DNA of 64,000 nt from Amphiduros pacificus. Taxonomy: Eukaryota; Annelida; Polychaeta; Phyllodocida; Hesionidae. Of this stretch, positions 49,561 through 61,850 are shown one piece after another. Within the stretch, counting starts at the first letter, position 1. The number at the start of each line of letters is the position of its first letter. Where the stretch lies: contig OX439005.1 of NCBI GenBank assembly GCA_949316495.1, forward strand, positions 4,559,001 to 4,623,000. The letters are read 5' to 3'. The notes below the pieces were generated by a model that was given only the letters and a program-made list of their open reading frames with translations, searched no databases and was not told the DNA's origin. The position numbers and the translations under genes are program-made.

Positions 49561-51409
49561 ACAACTGGTTATACATAACACGTTCAAATATCTTAGATAT
49601 TGCAGGGAGAAGAGATATTGGTCTATAGTTTGTGAATAACGTGTTATCATCTTTTTTGTGTACAGGATTAACTTTGGCAATTTTTAAAGTATCTGGGAAG
49701 ATTCCTGTGTTGAGGGATTGATTAATTATATGATGGAGAGGTTCGATGAGGATATCTTTTAAATGTTTAATTAGTTTGCCTGATAGTCCATCAATTCCAG
49801 AGCTATTTTTTGGTTTCATGTTTTGTATTATTTTTCCTACTTCATCACTGGTGATTTCTTGGAATTTGAAGGCTTTTAGGTATTTATTAGTCAGGAAATG
49901 TTTGTAAGTCCTATGGCCAGAATATTTTATATTTCTGGACAGATTTGGGCCTATGTTAGTAAAGAATGTATTAAACTTATTTGCTATTTCAAGCTTATCT
50001 GTTATTTGTTCTTCACTGTCATAAAATATTTCTGGGAATATCTTCTTTTTCTTGGTTCGGTTTAGGATGCTATTTATAGTCTTCCATGTTCCTTTAATAT
50101 CACCTTTAAATTTCAAGAATAGTGCCTCATAATATTCTCTTTTCAATGTTCTAATAGCCTTTTTTAACACACAGTTATATTGCCTTAGATTATCTTTTTT
50201 TATGATGAATTCAGCAGAGTCAGGATTCGTTAGCTTAAGTTTTTTATATAGATTGTCTTTATATTTTATTGATATCAGCAAGCCATTTGTGGCCCATGGG
50301 GAGTTTTTATGCTTATATTTATTAATTCTGACAGTTTTAGAGGTCATGTGTTTGGTTTTGGCATCTGTTATCACTTTATTTAGTATGTCATAGTTAATAT
50401 TAGGATCTGCATTTGGGTCTAAGTCCAACAAATCTAGTAACTTTGCCTGTTTAATTTCTTCTTTCATCTTATCCATGGATTCAGTTGACTGAGAGTTAAC
50501 AATGATATATTTATCAGGTTTAGTTTTGTGCAGGATGCTATTAAAGAAGGTGAAGTAGGGTTGGTGATCTGATAGTTTGTCAAGTAATATACCAGATGTA
50601 GTGTCTAGGGTTTTCTCTGAGAGTTTGCATAAAATATTATCAATAAGTGTGCCATGTTTATTCGAAAATCTGGTTGGTAATGTGATTTTTGGATAAAAGC
50701 TATTTTCAGTGATTGTGTCAAAATAATCAGCTATAACCTCTTTTTCATTGATTTTTAAAAGATCAATGTTAAAATCTCCAGTTATTATCGCTTCACTGCT
50801 ATTACTTTCGAGTGATTGTAAGATGGGCGTGATATCTTGTGTGAATTCTTTATAGTCATTTATTAAGTATCTGGGTAGTCTATAGATATTACTCAGGACA
50901 ACAGGTTTAGTGAGTCCTCCTTTTGTGATCTTAATTATCTGTCCTTCCCATTGTTTATATTTATTTAATTTGTGAGTGATTGTGTGGTCAAATTTTTTGT
51001 CTAGGTAGATAATCAAGCCTCCTTTCTTGCTGCAGCTTTTCCCTTGTGGTATTAATTTGTAGCCCTCTATCTTTAAGTGATCTGTTTTATCTTTCTCTGA
51101 TAGCCAGCTTTCTTGTATGCAAATGGCACTGAATGTAAAAATTTTTGCCTTAAGTCTGTCTATATATAGTTTCAATTCATCAATTTTTGCATTGATTGAT
51201 TCAATGTTTGTACTAAGCACACTAAAGCAGCACTTCTTATTTCCTACCACCGTAGTCATTTTGTCTATGTCAAAGTATGATGAATGTCTTATAATATTGA
51301 TTTGATCACTCTCATCATTTTCATCATGATTTATTTTTAGTTTATGAGATAATGAATTTTGGTTAACTCCCCCCTGGAATTGAAGTATGGAATCGTCAGT
51401 GAACATCAT
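49544..51409 (-). CDS. LINE ORF2, endonuclease and start of reverse transcriptase
   Basis: A 621-codon frame. The apurinic-type endonuclease covers about residues 60-290: TNIESINAKIDEL, CIQESW with the metal-binding Glu near residue 100, GDFNIDLL near 211 and SDHQPYF near 280. A linker follows, and then the first RT blocks, with SSGIDGLSGKLIKHL and NYRPISLLPAISKIFERV near the end. This enzyme nicks target DNA and primes reverse transcription there. The ATG at 51409 is the first in the frame. The protein would continue in the ORF at 49560-48220 if not for the frameshift. No zinc knuckle or RNase H was seen. Confidence 0.9.
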   Translation of the reverse strand: MMFTDDSILQFQGGVNQNSLSHKLKINHDENDESDQINIIRHSSYFDIDKMTTVVGNKKCCFSVLSTNIESINAKIDELKLYIDRLKAKIFTFSAICIQESWLSEKDKTDHLKIEGYKLIPQGKSCSKKGGLIIYLDKKFDHTITHKLNKYKQWEGQIIKITKGGLTKPVVLSNIYRLPRYLINDYKEFTQDITPILQSLESNSSEAIITGDFNIDLLKINEKEVIADYFDTITENSFYPKITLPTRFSNKHGTLIDNILCKLSEKTLDTTSGILLDKLSDHQPYFTFFNSILHKTKPDKYIIVNSQSTESMDKMKEEIKQAKLLDLLDLDPNADPNINYDILNKVITDAKTKHMTSKTVRINKYKHKNSPWATNGLLISIKYKDNLYKKLKLTNPDSAEFIIKKDNLRQYNCVLKKAIRTLKREYYEALFLKFKGDIKGTWKTINSILNRTKKKKIFPEIFYDSEEQITDKLEIANKFNTFFTNIGPNLSRNIKYSGHRTYKHFLTNKYLKAFKFQEITSDEVGKIIQNMKPKNSSGIDGLSGKLIKHLKDILIEPLHHIINQSLNTGIFPDTLKIAKVNPVHKKDDNTLFTNYRPISLLPAISKIFERVMYNQLYEFSK

Positions 51410-53128
51410 ATGTTACAATTACATTCAGCACATCAATTACAAGATATGATTCAGCATTCAAAATAGTGGTATTCTTTGTATAGATATAATCAGCAGTAGC
51501 AACAATTTTAAGTACAATCATACATCTAATATCTAATGATAATGATAGTCTGAAACAAACATGCCCTTGTGGGGGCAATTTCATGTTTATATAAGACTGT
51601 GAACGTGAGATGTATACCTATTAAAGTATACAGATAGCTAGAGTTGCGGGTTAACAGTGAGCTGAGGTGAAAATGGTGAATTTTCTACTTTGGTAACTGT
51701 CGTCTACTGAAACAAATTGGTATTGATACATTAAATATGCAGATAAAATGACAGTATTAATGTCATGAATAAAATATAGCAGACATCTATTTAACATAAA
51801 GTATCGTATTGACCTAAATATTTTAGTATGACAAGATAATATAGTACAAATAGTCACATAGACTGAGTATGATACATATTCTATAATATTCCAAATTACT
51901 AGGATTGGCTTATGAATCTATTAATAGTAATATTGATAAACTATTGATAAACTCTATTTGTGACACATATGATACATATTCTATAATATTCCAAATTACT
52001 AGGATTGGCTAATGAATCTATTAATAGTAATATTGATAAACTATTGATAAACTCTATTTGTGACACATATGATACATATTCTATAATATTCCAAATTACT
52101 AGGATTGGCTAATGAATCTATTAATAGTAATATTGATAAACTATTGATAAACTATTGATAATGAATCTGTTAATAGTAATATTGATAAACTATTGATAAA
52201 CTCTATTTGTGACATTAACAACAACAACTATTGATAAACTCTATTTGTGACATTAACAACAACAACAACAAAAAAACATGGACTAGGAAATGCTGACTCT
52301 TTACAATGATAATCTATCTACTAATGATAATATAGATAATCTCAATTGGTGATATTAACAACAGTAACAAAACACAGACTAGGAAATAATACTTCTAATT
52401 TTGGCTGTTTTTCTATAAAATTAACATGGCACATTTATAAACATTTACTCTCTTTTTAACATAAGGATAGTATGGTCATGATGATACTAACAATAATAAT
52501 AATAATAATAATGAAAAGGTAGTTCTGATAATGCAGAGTATTGCAGCAAAATGACTTAATATAGTAATCTTGTAATTCTATATGACAAACTCTGCCAGCA
52601 TAACTAGACAAATAAACTTATAATTAATATAGACTTTGATTTTCTACAGTAAAAGATAAGTGTCAGATAACCCAATTAACACTTGGGGATTTACATATAA
52701 GTTGTTGTTCTAATAATCCTGAGATAAAGTAACATATAATTGTTCAGGGCTATACATTTATTAACTAATAAATCCTATGGTGAAATGTATATACATGATA
52801 TAGGATTTGTTATTCATTAATTACTTGTGAGCATTCTCTGAGTTTGATATGACAATAAGCAAATAGTTTTGGATATACAGTTATTACTTGTGAGCATTCT
52901 CTGAGTATGATATGACAATAAGCAAATAATTTGGTAGTAGTAGAATAATAATTTGCAAAAGAATAATAATTTGGTAGTAGTAGAATAATAATACCAGTGA
53001 TATGGTTGTTTAATAGATAACGTATTCAGTTATATAACAATGGTTTTTATTATCTCGTGTTGTGGCATTTAATACTGTTCTGTATCAGAGTATGCATATG
53101 GCACCACATACAGCAGTATGCATAATAT
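51410..53128. other. Inter-ORF stretch of the LINE with tandem repeats
   Basis: A very AT-rich stretch. A 100-bp unit (GATACATATTCTATAATATT) occurs three times at 51871-52170, with a partial fourth to 52260. An AAT run sits near 52490. A 67-bp pair (ATTACTTGTGAGCATTCTCT) occurs at 52820-52950. No frame resembles a protein. Such a long gap between ORF1 and ORF2 is unusual for a LINE. Confidence 0.7.
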
Positions 53129-53972
53129 TTAGGAATCCCTATCCTCCATGATGGTTTGCCCAAGGAGGTTGCTACCAGTCCACTTGGATGGGTCAAGGGC
53201 GTCGGGGTGGCTGATAGTCAGCCCAATTCCCCAGCTCATATCCTTCCCAGCTGCTTCTCCGATCTTCTTGCCCTTGGTGCCGAGTAACTTTTCCTTCAAT
53301 TTCGGATTCTGGTCAAATTTGGCATGGACAGCATTCTGGGCCACTGCGCGCATTTCCTTAGCCCAGATGCGTTGGTCATAGTTTTTTACTTGTTTTCCTA
53401 GCGCCTTTTGCAATGCCGGATCTTTCTCAGCCATGATGGCAGCTTCTGTGTTGCGGTCTTTAAACAGTCTGGCCTTGGAGGCACATAGGTACTGCTCTAC
53501 ACAATTGTATGGTTTTCCTTGTATTTTGAAATTTGATGCATGGAAATTGCTGAGGTAGGACTCTTTTCTAAAGAAAATACATGCCTTTTCGTCTTCTCGG
53601 GTTGCCAGGAATTCAGGTTGCAGGAAGGTAGGCAACATGTGCAATTGCTCTACACTGTAAGAGTTACTGTCTAGTACAAGTATGTCTTTTCTTATGTATG
53701 CTTTCGTGAACTTGTGTGCTGTTTGCGCAGCTTTCAGGATGGGGAACAAACGCCGTCTATTTTGACTTGTCTCAGGGGCAAAGTCCTCGTTCAAAAATAT
53801 GTTGCTACCTTTGAGCATTTTCTTGTTTTTCCAGACCCTGTCCCTATCCTGGAACCAGAGAAAGCGTACTATGGTTGACTTTGGGGTTTTATCGCCCCGG
53901 AAGATTCTGTGTACTCTGTCGAATTTCATATTTTGAGCATCTTCTATTCCTATGTTATCTTGAATGATTTTT
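53129..53972 (-). CDS. LINE ORF1, RNA-binding C-terminus fused to a NADAR domain
   Basis: From the in-frame ATG at 53929 the frame has 266 codons. It is open upstream to the insert at 53973 and reads KIIQDNIGIEDAQNMKFDRV there. Residues 1-100 resemble the RRM end and C-terminal domain of L1-type ORF1 proteins (FDRVHRIF). Residues about 118-262 match the NADAR/YbiA fold: YLSNFHASNF, CVEQYLCASKARLF with Glu145 and Lys152, LGKQVKNYD, KFDQNPKLKEKLLGTKGK, KDMSWGIGL with Asp230 and Trp233, and NLLGQTIMEDR. NADAR enzymes act on N-glycosidic bonds, and some remove ADP-ribose from guanine in DNA. All the hallmark residues seem present. The function in this element is inference. Confidence 0.85.
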
Positions 53973-55560
53973 ACCCTCAGCCCCTGATGTAATCAGGCTG
54001 AGGGTATTGCAGTACTCCTGGCGTGGGTATGTATGTATGTATGTATGTCTGTATGTATGTCTGTAGCGAACATCCTTGTCATCGCGATAACTCAAGAGCA
54101 AATGATGGCAGCTTCATGAAACTTGACACACATATGCATCTGGTGAAAACCTCGGACGAGTTCGATGGACGGCGACCTTGACCTATTTTTCAAGGTCACA
54201 GGGACAATTATGAGAAATCACAAGAATCACAATAACTCAAGAACGAATGATGGCAGCTTTATGAGATTTGACACACATAAGCATCTGGTGAAGCCCTCAG
54301 AATTTTTCCTATGAAACATGACCTTCACCTACTTTTCAAGGTCACAGGGACAATTATGTGAAATCATCTTGTCATCGTGATAACTCGAGAACAAATGATG
54401 GCAGCTTCGTGAAACTTGACACATATAAGCATCTGGTGAAAACCTCGGACGAGTTCGATGGAGGGTGACCTTGACCTATTTTTCAAGGTCACGGACAATT
54501 ATGTGTAATCCCAAGAATCGCAATAACTCAAGAACGAATGATGGCAGCTTTATGAGATTTGACACACACAAGCATCTGGTGAAAACCTCAGACTTCTCTT
54601 GATGGAACATGACCTTCACCTACTTTTCAAGGTCACAGGGACAATAATGGGAAATCATCCTTGTCATCGTGATAACTCAAGAACAAATGATGGCAGCTTC
54701 ATGAAACTTTACACGCATAAGCCTCTGTTGAAAACCTCAGACTGGTTCGGTGGACGGCGACCTTGACCTATTATTCAAGGTCACAGGGACAAATATGTGA
54801 AATCCCAAGAATCGCAATAACTCAAGAACGAATGATGGCAGCTTTATGAGATTTGACACACACAAGCATCTGGTGAAGACCTCAGACTTCTCATGGTGGA
54901 CCATGACCTTCACCTACAGATATCAATGTCACAGGTACAATTATGTGAAATCATCCTTGTCATCGCGATAACTCGAGAACAAATGATGGCAGCTTCATGA
55001 AACTTGACACACATAAGCATCTGATGAAAACCTCAGACATTTTTGTATGGAACATGACCTTCACCTACTTTTCAAGGTCACAGTTACAATTATGTGAAAT
55101 CCCTATCATTGCTATAACTCGAGAATGAATGTTGGCAGCTTTATGAGACTTGACACACATAAGCATCTGGTGAAGACCTCAGACTTCTCTTGATGAAACA
55201 TGACCTTTACCTACTTTTCAAGGTCACAGGGACAATCATGTCAAATCCACGTCATTGCAATAACTTAAGAACAAATAATGGCAGCTTCATGAAAATTGAC
55301 ACACATAAGCATCTTGGAAGTCTTCACATGAGTTTGATGGACGGTGACCTTAACCTGCTTTTCATGGTCACCTGCCCATCTCAATAATTCTAGAGTAAAT
55401 GATGACAGTTTCATGATACTTGACACACCTAAGCTATCAAAGGAAGTAGATTTTATGGTTTTTTTTTACCCCTGCATCAATTTGCCTTGGTGCAGTGACT
55501 TTTTGTTCACAAACATTGTGTGGAGCGAATGTTGTGCAATGAGTTACCAGGGCTGAGGGT
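53973..55560. mobile_element. Helentron/Pearl-like non-autonomous element inside the LINE ORF1
   Basis: The left end is a perfect hairpin, ACCCTCAGCC..GGCTGAGGGT with a 13-base loop. The right end is GGGCTGAGGGT, inverted to the left end. A (GTAT)n microsatellite lies at 54026-54065, followed by a core of about nine tandem units of about 145 bp. The units alternate in two types, so the higher-order period is about 290 bp. Flanking bases are T on both sides with no clear target duplication, as Helentrons do. There is no coding frame. Core units share ATGATGGCAGCTT and TTCAAGGTCAC. Confidence 0.7.
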
Positions 55561-56013
55561 TGATGCATCTCTGATGCCTATGTTTTTAACTTTTAGCTCC
55601 AAATTCTCATTTGCTTCATAAGGAATGCCGTCAAATATCAGATTCTCTCGCCTTTGATAGTTTTCTTGGTTGATCATTTCATTTTTCAATTTGTTCAGTT
55701 TTTTGTTTGTTTCATCCAGCATTTTCTTAGTCTCTGCAGCTTCATTCTTGGCACTTTTTGCTGTGTTCAAGGCTTCAGCAGCCTCCAGCTGCACGTTGCT
55801 CACAGCTGCCTCTAAGCTTTTAACAGTGGTCAGGATTGGGTCAATTTTCTGCAGTGGCATCAGTAGTTTGGCAATTTTATCCATTGATTCATTAAAGTAT
55901 TTGGGTGCTGTTTCATTAGCAAGTGAAATCTGAGGCTGGGGAATGTTCATTGTTATTTCATTGTCAGTGTCATCATATTCACCATTGGCTGATTCCAAAT
56001 TTTGGTTCTCCAT
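55561..56013 (-). CDS. LINE ORF1 N-terminal part (coiled coil and RRM start)
   Basis: From ATG at 56013, about 150 codons before the insert. An acidic head is followed by a long Ala/Lys/Glu helix, about residues 40-115, that looks like a coiled coil (LNTAKSAKNEAAETKKMLDE). Then comes YQRRENLIFDGIPYEANENL, the start of an RRM as in L1-type ORF1 proteins. ORF1 proteins form trimers and bind the element RNA. The frame runs a few codons into the inserted element and ends there. The rest of the RRM is on the other side, at 53972-53129. Confidence 0.85.
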
Positions 56014-56145
56014 TATCCTTGTGTATTCTTCTATCTTCTTTCGTCTTTTAGTAGAGATGTCAGCTTAATATCATCAGTTATTTACAATTTTCACCTCTGC
56101 TCACCTCTGCTCCGCAAAAACACGTGCTACTCGGCCATCTTAACA

Positions 56146-56432
56146 AAACATATCAATTCCTGTTCAAAGAGTGCTGGCCCTGTGAGAGGCCTGAGCTTTA
56201 TTTCCTACTGGTGTTGAAGTTTGGAAAACATTTTTGTTTAAATTTCGGAATATTTTCCTGTACCCACGAGTGTTAAATTCTACAAGAATAAAAAAATTTC
56301 GATTTTTTTTTTTCTGACTATAGCAACATTTTCATACACACTCAATACAGGCATTGATAATATAATCTTTAATATGCAAATTGGATATAAATATCTTTTT
56401 CTATGTAGATCTTTGTTGTTATAATTTTACAG
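56146..56432. other. End of intron 8
   Basis: AT-rich sequence with a T run. It ends with the acceptor ATAATTTTACAG. Confidence 0.4.
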
Positions 56433-56602
56433 GGACAGTGGAGTACTTCCTGGATAATCCGGGTGACGGAGATGACCGTGTGAACATCACCAACGATGAC
56501 GGACGCACGTGTCTGCATATAGCCGCCCTGACGAACAACTTGGAACTTTGCAAACTTCTCATCAAACGCGGCGCCAATGCTAATTGCCTCATGGAGGGCA
56601 GG
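56433..56602 (+). CDS. Ankyrin gene exon 9, last seen
   Basis: Acceptor TTTTACAG and donor GGCAGG|GTGAGT, 170 bp, phase 1 to 0. It encodes TVEYFLDNPGDGDDRVNI, then RTCLHIAALTNNLELCKLLI and KRGANANCLMEGR. It joins in phase to exon 8 across the LINE-bearing intron. No later exon was recognised with confidence. Confidence 0.92.
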
Positions 56603-57334
56603 GTGAGTGAAGATTCACCTAATATCACTCACTCTTAATCTAATAAATGGCTGAATAATTGTAATACCACATCTTGTTGTGTACGTAATAGAAAAAAAGC
56701 TGTCATTTTGTTAGCTGTTAAAATCTTGCTTCAATTTGCAGTTTCTACTGTAGCCAAGAAAGATAAATTTAGCTGGATTAAAGTAAAAAATAATATCTCT
56801 GGAATCATGATGTGTTTTTTATGTAAAAGAAACCACCAGACTTAGAGAGTCTTAATCAGGTTACCAACCAGTCTGGAGGGCTATCATTCTCGAATATATT
56901 TTTAATGGTGGCTCCATACTGAAATTGAATAGTCCTGATGGCTAAATGGAGGTTGAAAATGTGGCTGATTTCTCTTTGGAAATAACACATCATGAATAGA
57001 AACAGGATTATAATATGATCTTTGACTGGAGTAGATTTTGCGAATTCAAGTGAATAAATAATTAAGAATGAATGTATAATGGATAAATTTTCTATGTTGT
57101 AAAATTGGTAAATTCCAGTCCAGCTAGAAGATGCCTTGTCTTCACTGAATGTTTCACGTTTGTAAACTGTTGCAGTAAATTACATGTACATACCCTTCGA
57201 AAAAAAAACATTTATATACCTTTAGTTGTATCAGATTGACAATTCTGAACTGTCAGTTAAATTTGAATGGGCATGATTAAAGAATATAAGTTGCATATTT
57301 CCAGTGGCGGGTTAAAAAAGGGACTCCACTCATT
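56603..57334. other. Intron start, no feature
   Basis: AT-rich, with nothing recognised. Confidence 0.35.
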
Positions 57335-58310
57335 CAGGTAAAATAAGACGGTTTGATCCATGAATGTCCCCTGACCTAAATACCAACTGACATATATACC
57401 ATCAGGATGATCCCTGCATAACCCCTGACCTATATACCCCCAGGATGATCCATGAATATCCCCTGACCTAAATACCAACTGACCTATATACCATTAGGAT
57501 GATCCCTGCATAACCCCTGACCTATATACCATCAGGATGATCCCAGCATAACCCCTGACCTATATACCATCAGGATGATCCCTGTATAACCCCTGACCTA
57601 TATACCCCCAGGATGATCCATGAATATCCCCTGACCTAAATACCAACTGACCTATATACCATCAGGATGATCCCTGCATAACCCCTGACCTATATACCAT
57701 CAGGATGATCCCAGCATAACCCCTGACCTATATACCATCAGGATGATCCCTGTATAACCCTTGACCTATATACCATCAGGATGATCCATGCATGTCCCTG
57801 TGACCTGTTTACAGTCTGACTGATAAACCGTCAGCATGGCCCATGCATAACGCCTTGACCTAAATACCTACTGACCTACATACCATGAAAATGGTGATGT
57901 ATATCTCCCTGACCTATATACCACCAGGTTGATCCCTGCATATCCCCCTGACCTATATACCCTCAGTTTACCATATGTAACCCCTGACCTATATGCGCTG
58001 ATTTTACCATATTAAACCCCTTGACCTAGATGCCCTCAGTTTACCATATGTAACCCCCTGACCTATATGCCCTCAGTTTACCAAATGTAACCCCTTGACC
58101 TAGATGCCCTCAGTTTACCATATGTAACCCCCTGACCTATATGCCCTCATTTTACCATATGTAGACCCCTGACCTATATACCCTCAGTTTACCATATTAA
58201 ACCCCCATACCATCAGCATGAACCATGCATATCCCCCTGACCCATATTTCATCAGCATGAACCAAATATAACCCCCTGACCTATATACCTTCAGTTTACC
58301 ATATCATTGT
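57335..58310. repeat. 37/38-bp minisatellite, two subfamilies, about 25 copies
   Basis: The left part uses GATGATCCCTGCATAACCCC then TGACCTATATACCATCAG. The right part, from about 57960, uses CCTCAGTTTACCATATGTAA then CCCCCTGACCTATATG. The common core is CCCCTGACCTATAT. The subfamilies are separated and not mixed. Confidence 0.92.
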
Positions 58311-58667
58311 GTTACGTTTTGATTGATATAATATCTTCCTCCATACATTTTGATTCATAGATTTTTCTATTGATGTTGCATTGTGCTAATATAACTACCA
58401 GTAGTATGTGATGTGTTTGTTGTATTGTACCTAGTGATGTCTGTTTAACCATCTTACCATATATTTGAATATCAAAACTGTTTATTTTTATTAGTATGTT
58501 GGAAATACAATCTATTTGAATACATAAGAACGATCCACATTAAGTTTGTATTAAAAAATATCCTGGAAGTTTGAAGTCATTTCCTTTCAATGATAAAGGT
58601 TTTAACCCCACAAGCCTCAGCTGTATGGGATATTGCCATCAACTTTGTGACAGTAGGGGTGTTAGAG
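58311..58667. other. Spacer
   Basis: AT-rich, with nothing recognised. Confidence 0.35.
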
Positions 58668-61600
58668 TGTTTGCATGCCATACATCTGGCTATATTAGAC
58701 TGTCAGCATGCCATACATCTGGCTATATTAGACTGTCAGCATGCCATACATCTGGCTATATTAGACTTAGCATGTCATACATCTGGCTATATTAGACTGT
58801 CAGCATGCCATACATCTGGCTATATTAGACTTAGCATGTCATACATCTGGCTATATTAGACTGTCAGCATGCCATACATCTGGCTATATTAGACTGTCAG
58901 CATGCCATACATCTGGCTATATTAGACTTAGCATGTCATACATCTGGCTATATTAGGCTGTCAGCATGCCATACATCTGGCTATATTAGACTGTAATTAT
59001 GTCATACATCTGCCTATATTAGGCTGTCAGCATGCCATACATTTGGCTATATTAGACTGTCAGCATGTCATACATCTGGCTATATTAGACTGTCAGCATG
59101 TCATACATCTGGCTATATGAGACAGTTAGCATGCCATACATCTGGCTATATTAGACTGTAAGCATGTCATACATCTGGCTATGTTAGACTGTCAGCATGC
59201 CTTACATCTGGCTATATTAGACTGTTAGCATGCCATACATCTGGCTATATTAGACTGTTAGCATGCCATACATCTGGCTATGTTAGACCGTCAGCATGTC
59301 ATACATCTGGCTATATTAGACTGTTAGCATGCCATACATCTGGCTATGTTAGACCGTCAGCATGTCATACATCTGGCTATGTTAGACTGTCAGCATGCCT
59401 TACATCTGGCTATATGAGACAGTTAGCATGCCATACATCTGGCTATATTAGACTGTAAGCATGTCATACATCTGGCTATGTTAGACTGTCAGCATGCCTT
59501 ACATCTGGCTATATTAGACTGTTAGCATGCCATACATCTGGCTATATTAGACTGTTAGCATGCCATACATCTGGCTATGTTAGACCGTCAGCATGTCATA
59601 CATCTGGCTATATTAGACTGTTAGCATGCCATACATCTGGCTATGTTAGACCGTCAGCATGTCATACATCTGGCTATGTTAGACTGTCAGCATGCCTTAC
59701 ATCTGGCTATATGAGACAGTTAGCATGCCATACATCTGGCTATATTAGACTGTCAGCATGCCATACATCTGGCTATGTTAGACCGTCAGCATGTCATACA
59801 TCTGGCTATATTAGACTGTTAGCATGCCTTACATCTGGCTATATTAGACTGTTAGCATGCCATACATCTGGCTATATTAGACTGTTAGCATGCCATACAT
59901 CTGGCTATATTAGACTGTCAGCATGCCATACATCTGGCTATATTAGGCTGTTAGCATGCCATACATCTGGCTATATTAGACTGTCAGCATGCCATACATC
60001 TGGCTATATTAGACTGTTAGCATGTCATACATCTGGCTATATTAGACTGTCAGCATGCCATACATCTGGCTATATTAGACTGTCAGCATGCCATACATCT
60101 GGCTATATTAGACTGTCAGCATGTCATACATCTGGCTATATTAGACTGTCAGCATGCCATACATCTGGCTATATTAGACTGTCAGCATGCCATACATCTG
60201 GCTATATTAGACTGTTAGCATGCCATACATCAGGCTATATTAGACTGTCAGCATGCCTTACATCTGGCTATATTAGACTGTCAGCATGCCTTACATCTGG
60301 CTATATTAGACTGTCAGCATGCCATACATCTGGCTATATTAGACTGTTAGCATGCCATACATCTGGCTATATTAGACTGTCAGCATGTCATACATCTGGC
60401 TATATTAGACTGTCAGCATGCCATACATCTGGCTATATTAGACTGTTAGCATGCCATACATCTGGCTATATTAGACTGTTAGCATGCCATACATCAGGCT
60501 ATATTAGACTGTCAGCATGTCATACATCTGGCTATATTAGACTGTAAGCATGCCATACATCTGGCTATATTAGACTGTCAGCATGCCATACATCTGGCTA
60601 TATTAGACTGTCAGCATGCCATACATCTGGCTATATTAGACTGTTAGCATGCCATACATCTGGCTATATTAGACTGTCAGCATGCCATACATCTGGCTAT
60701 ATGAGACTGTCGGCATGCCATACATCTGGCTATATTAGACTGTCAGCATGCCTTACATCTGGCTATATTTGACTGTCAGCATGCCTTACATCTGGCTATA
60801 TTAGACGGTCCGCATGCCATACATCTGGCTATATTAGACGGTCCGCATGCCATACATCTGGCTATATTAGACGGTCCGCATGCCTTACATCTGGCTATAT
60901 TAGACGGTCCGCATGCCTTACATCTGGCTATATTAGACGGTCCGCATGCCTTACATCTGGCTATATTAGACGGTCCGCATGCCATACATCTGGCTATATT
61001 AGACTGTCAGCATGCCTTACATCTGGCTATATTAGACTGTTAGCATGCCTTACATCTGGCTATATTAGACGGTCCGCATGCCTTACATCTGGCTATATTA
61101 GACGGTCCGCATGCCTTACATCTGGCTATATTAGACTGTCAGCGTGCCATACATCTGGCTATATTAGACTGTCAGCGTGCCTTACATCTGGCTATATTAG
61201 ACGGTCCGCATGCCTTACATCTGGCTATATTAGACTGTTAGCATGCCATACATCTGGCTATATTAGACTGTCAGCGTGCCATACATCTGGCTATATTAGA
61301 CTGTCAGCATGACATACATCTGGCTATATTAGACTGTCAGCATGCCTTACATCTGGCTATATTAGACTGTTAGCATGCCATACATCTGGCTATATTAGAC
61401 TGTCAGCATGTCATACATCTGGCTATATTAGACGGTTAGCATGTCATACATCTGGCTATATTAGACTGTCAGCATGCCTTACATCTGGCTATATTAGACT
61501 GTCAGCATGCCATACATCTGGCTATATTAGACTGTCAGCATGCCATACATCTGGCTATATTAGGCTGTCAGCATGCCATACATCTGGCTATATTAGACTG

Positions 61601-61850
61601 TTAGCATGCCTTACATCTGTCTATATTAGACTGTTAGCATGTCATACATCTGGCTATATTAGACTGTCAGCATGCCATACATCTGGCTATATTAGACTGT
61701 CAGCATGCCATACATCTGGCTATATTAGACTGTCAGCATGCCATACATCTGGTTATATTAGACTGTCAGCATGCCATACATCTGGCTATATTAGGCTGTC
61801 AGCATGCCATACATCTGGCTATATTAGGCTGTCAGCATGCCATACATCTG
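58668..61850. repeat. 33-bp minisatellite, about 96 copies
   Basis: The units contain GTCAGCATGCCATACATCTG and GCTATATTAGACT. Shortened units of 29-30 bp occur at the left. A subfamily with GGTCCGCATGCC dominates 60800-61210. A block at about 59180-59410 is repeated at 59480-59710, showing multi-unit copying. The open frames are repeat artefacts. Confidence 0.95.

Larger units (their letters stand above)
47776..56145 (-). mobile_element. Minus-strand LINE, CR1/L2/Jockey-like, with NADAR-bearing ORF1
   Basis: Read 5' to 3' from about 56145 down to 47776. The parts are: a short leader containing GATGGCCGAGTAGCACGTG; ORF1 N-terminal part 56013-55561; an inserted Helentron/Pearl-like element 55560-53973; the rest of ORF1 53972-53129; 1.7 kb without a clear frame; ORF2 with endonuclease and reverse transcriptase 51409-48220; a 3' untranslated region; and a (TTGAATC)n tail at 47776-47815. 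The short-repeat tail and the RT motifs point to the CR1/L2/Jockey group and not to L1. It lies antisense in intron 8 of the ankyrin gene. ORF2 has one clear frameshift. The wide gap between ORFs leaves a chance that two elements are joined here. Confidence 0.8.
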
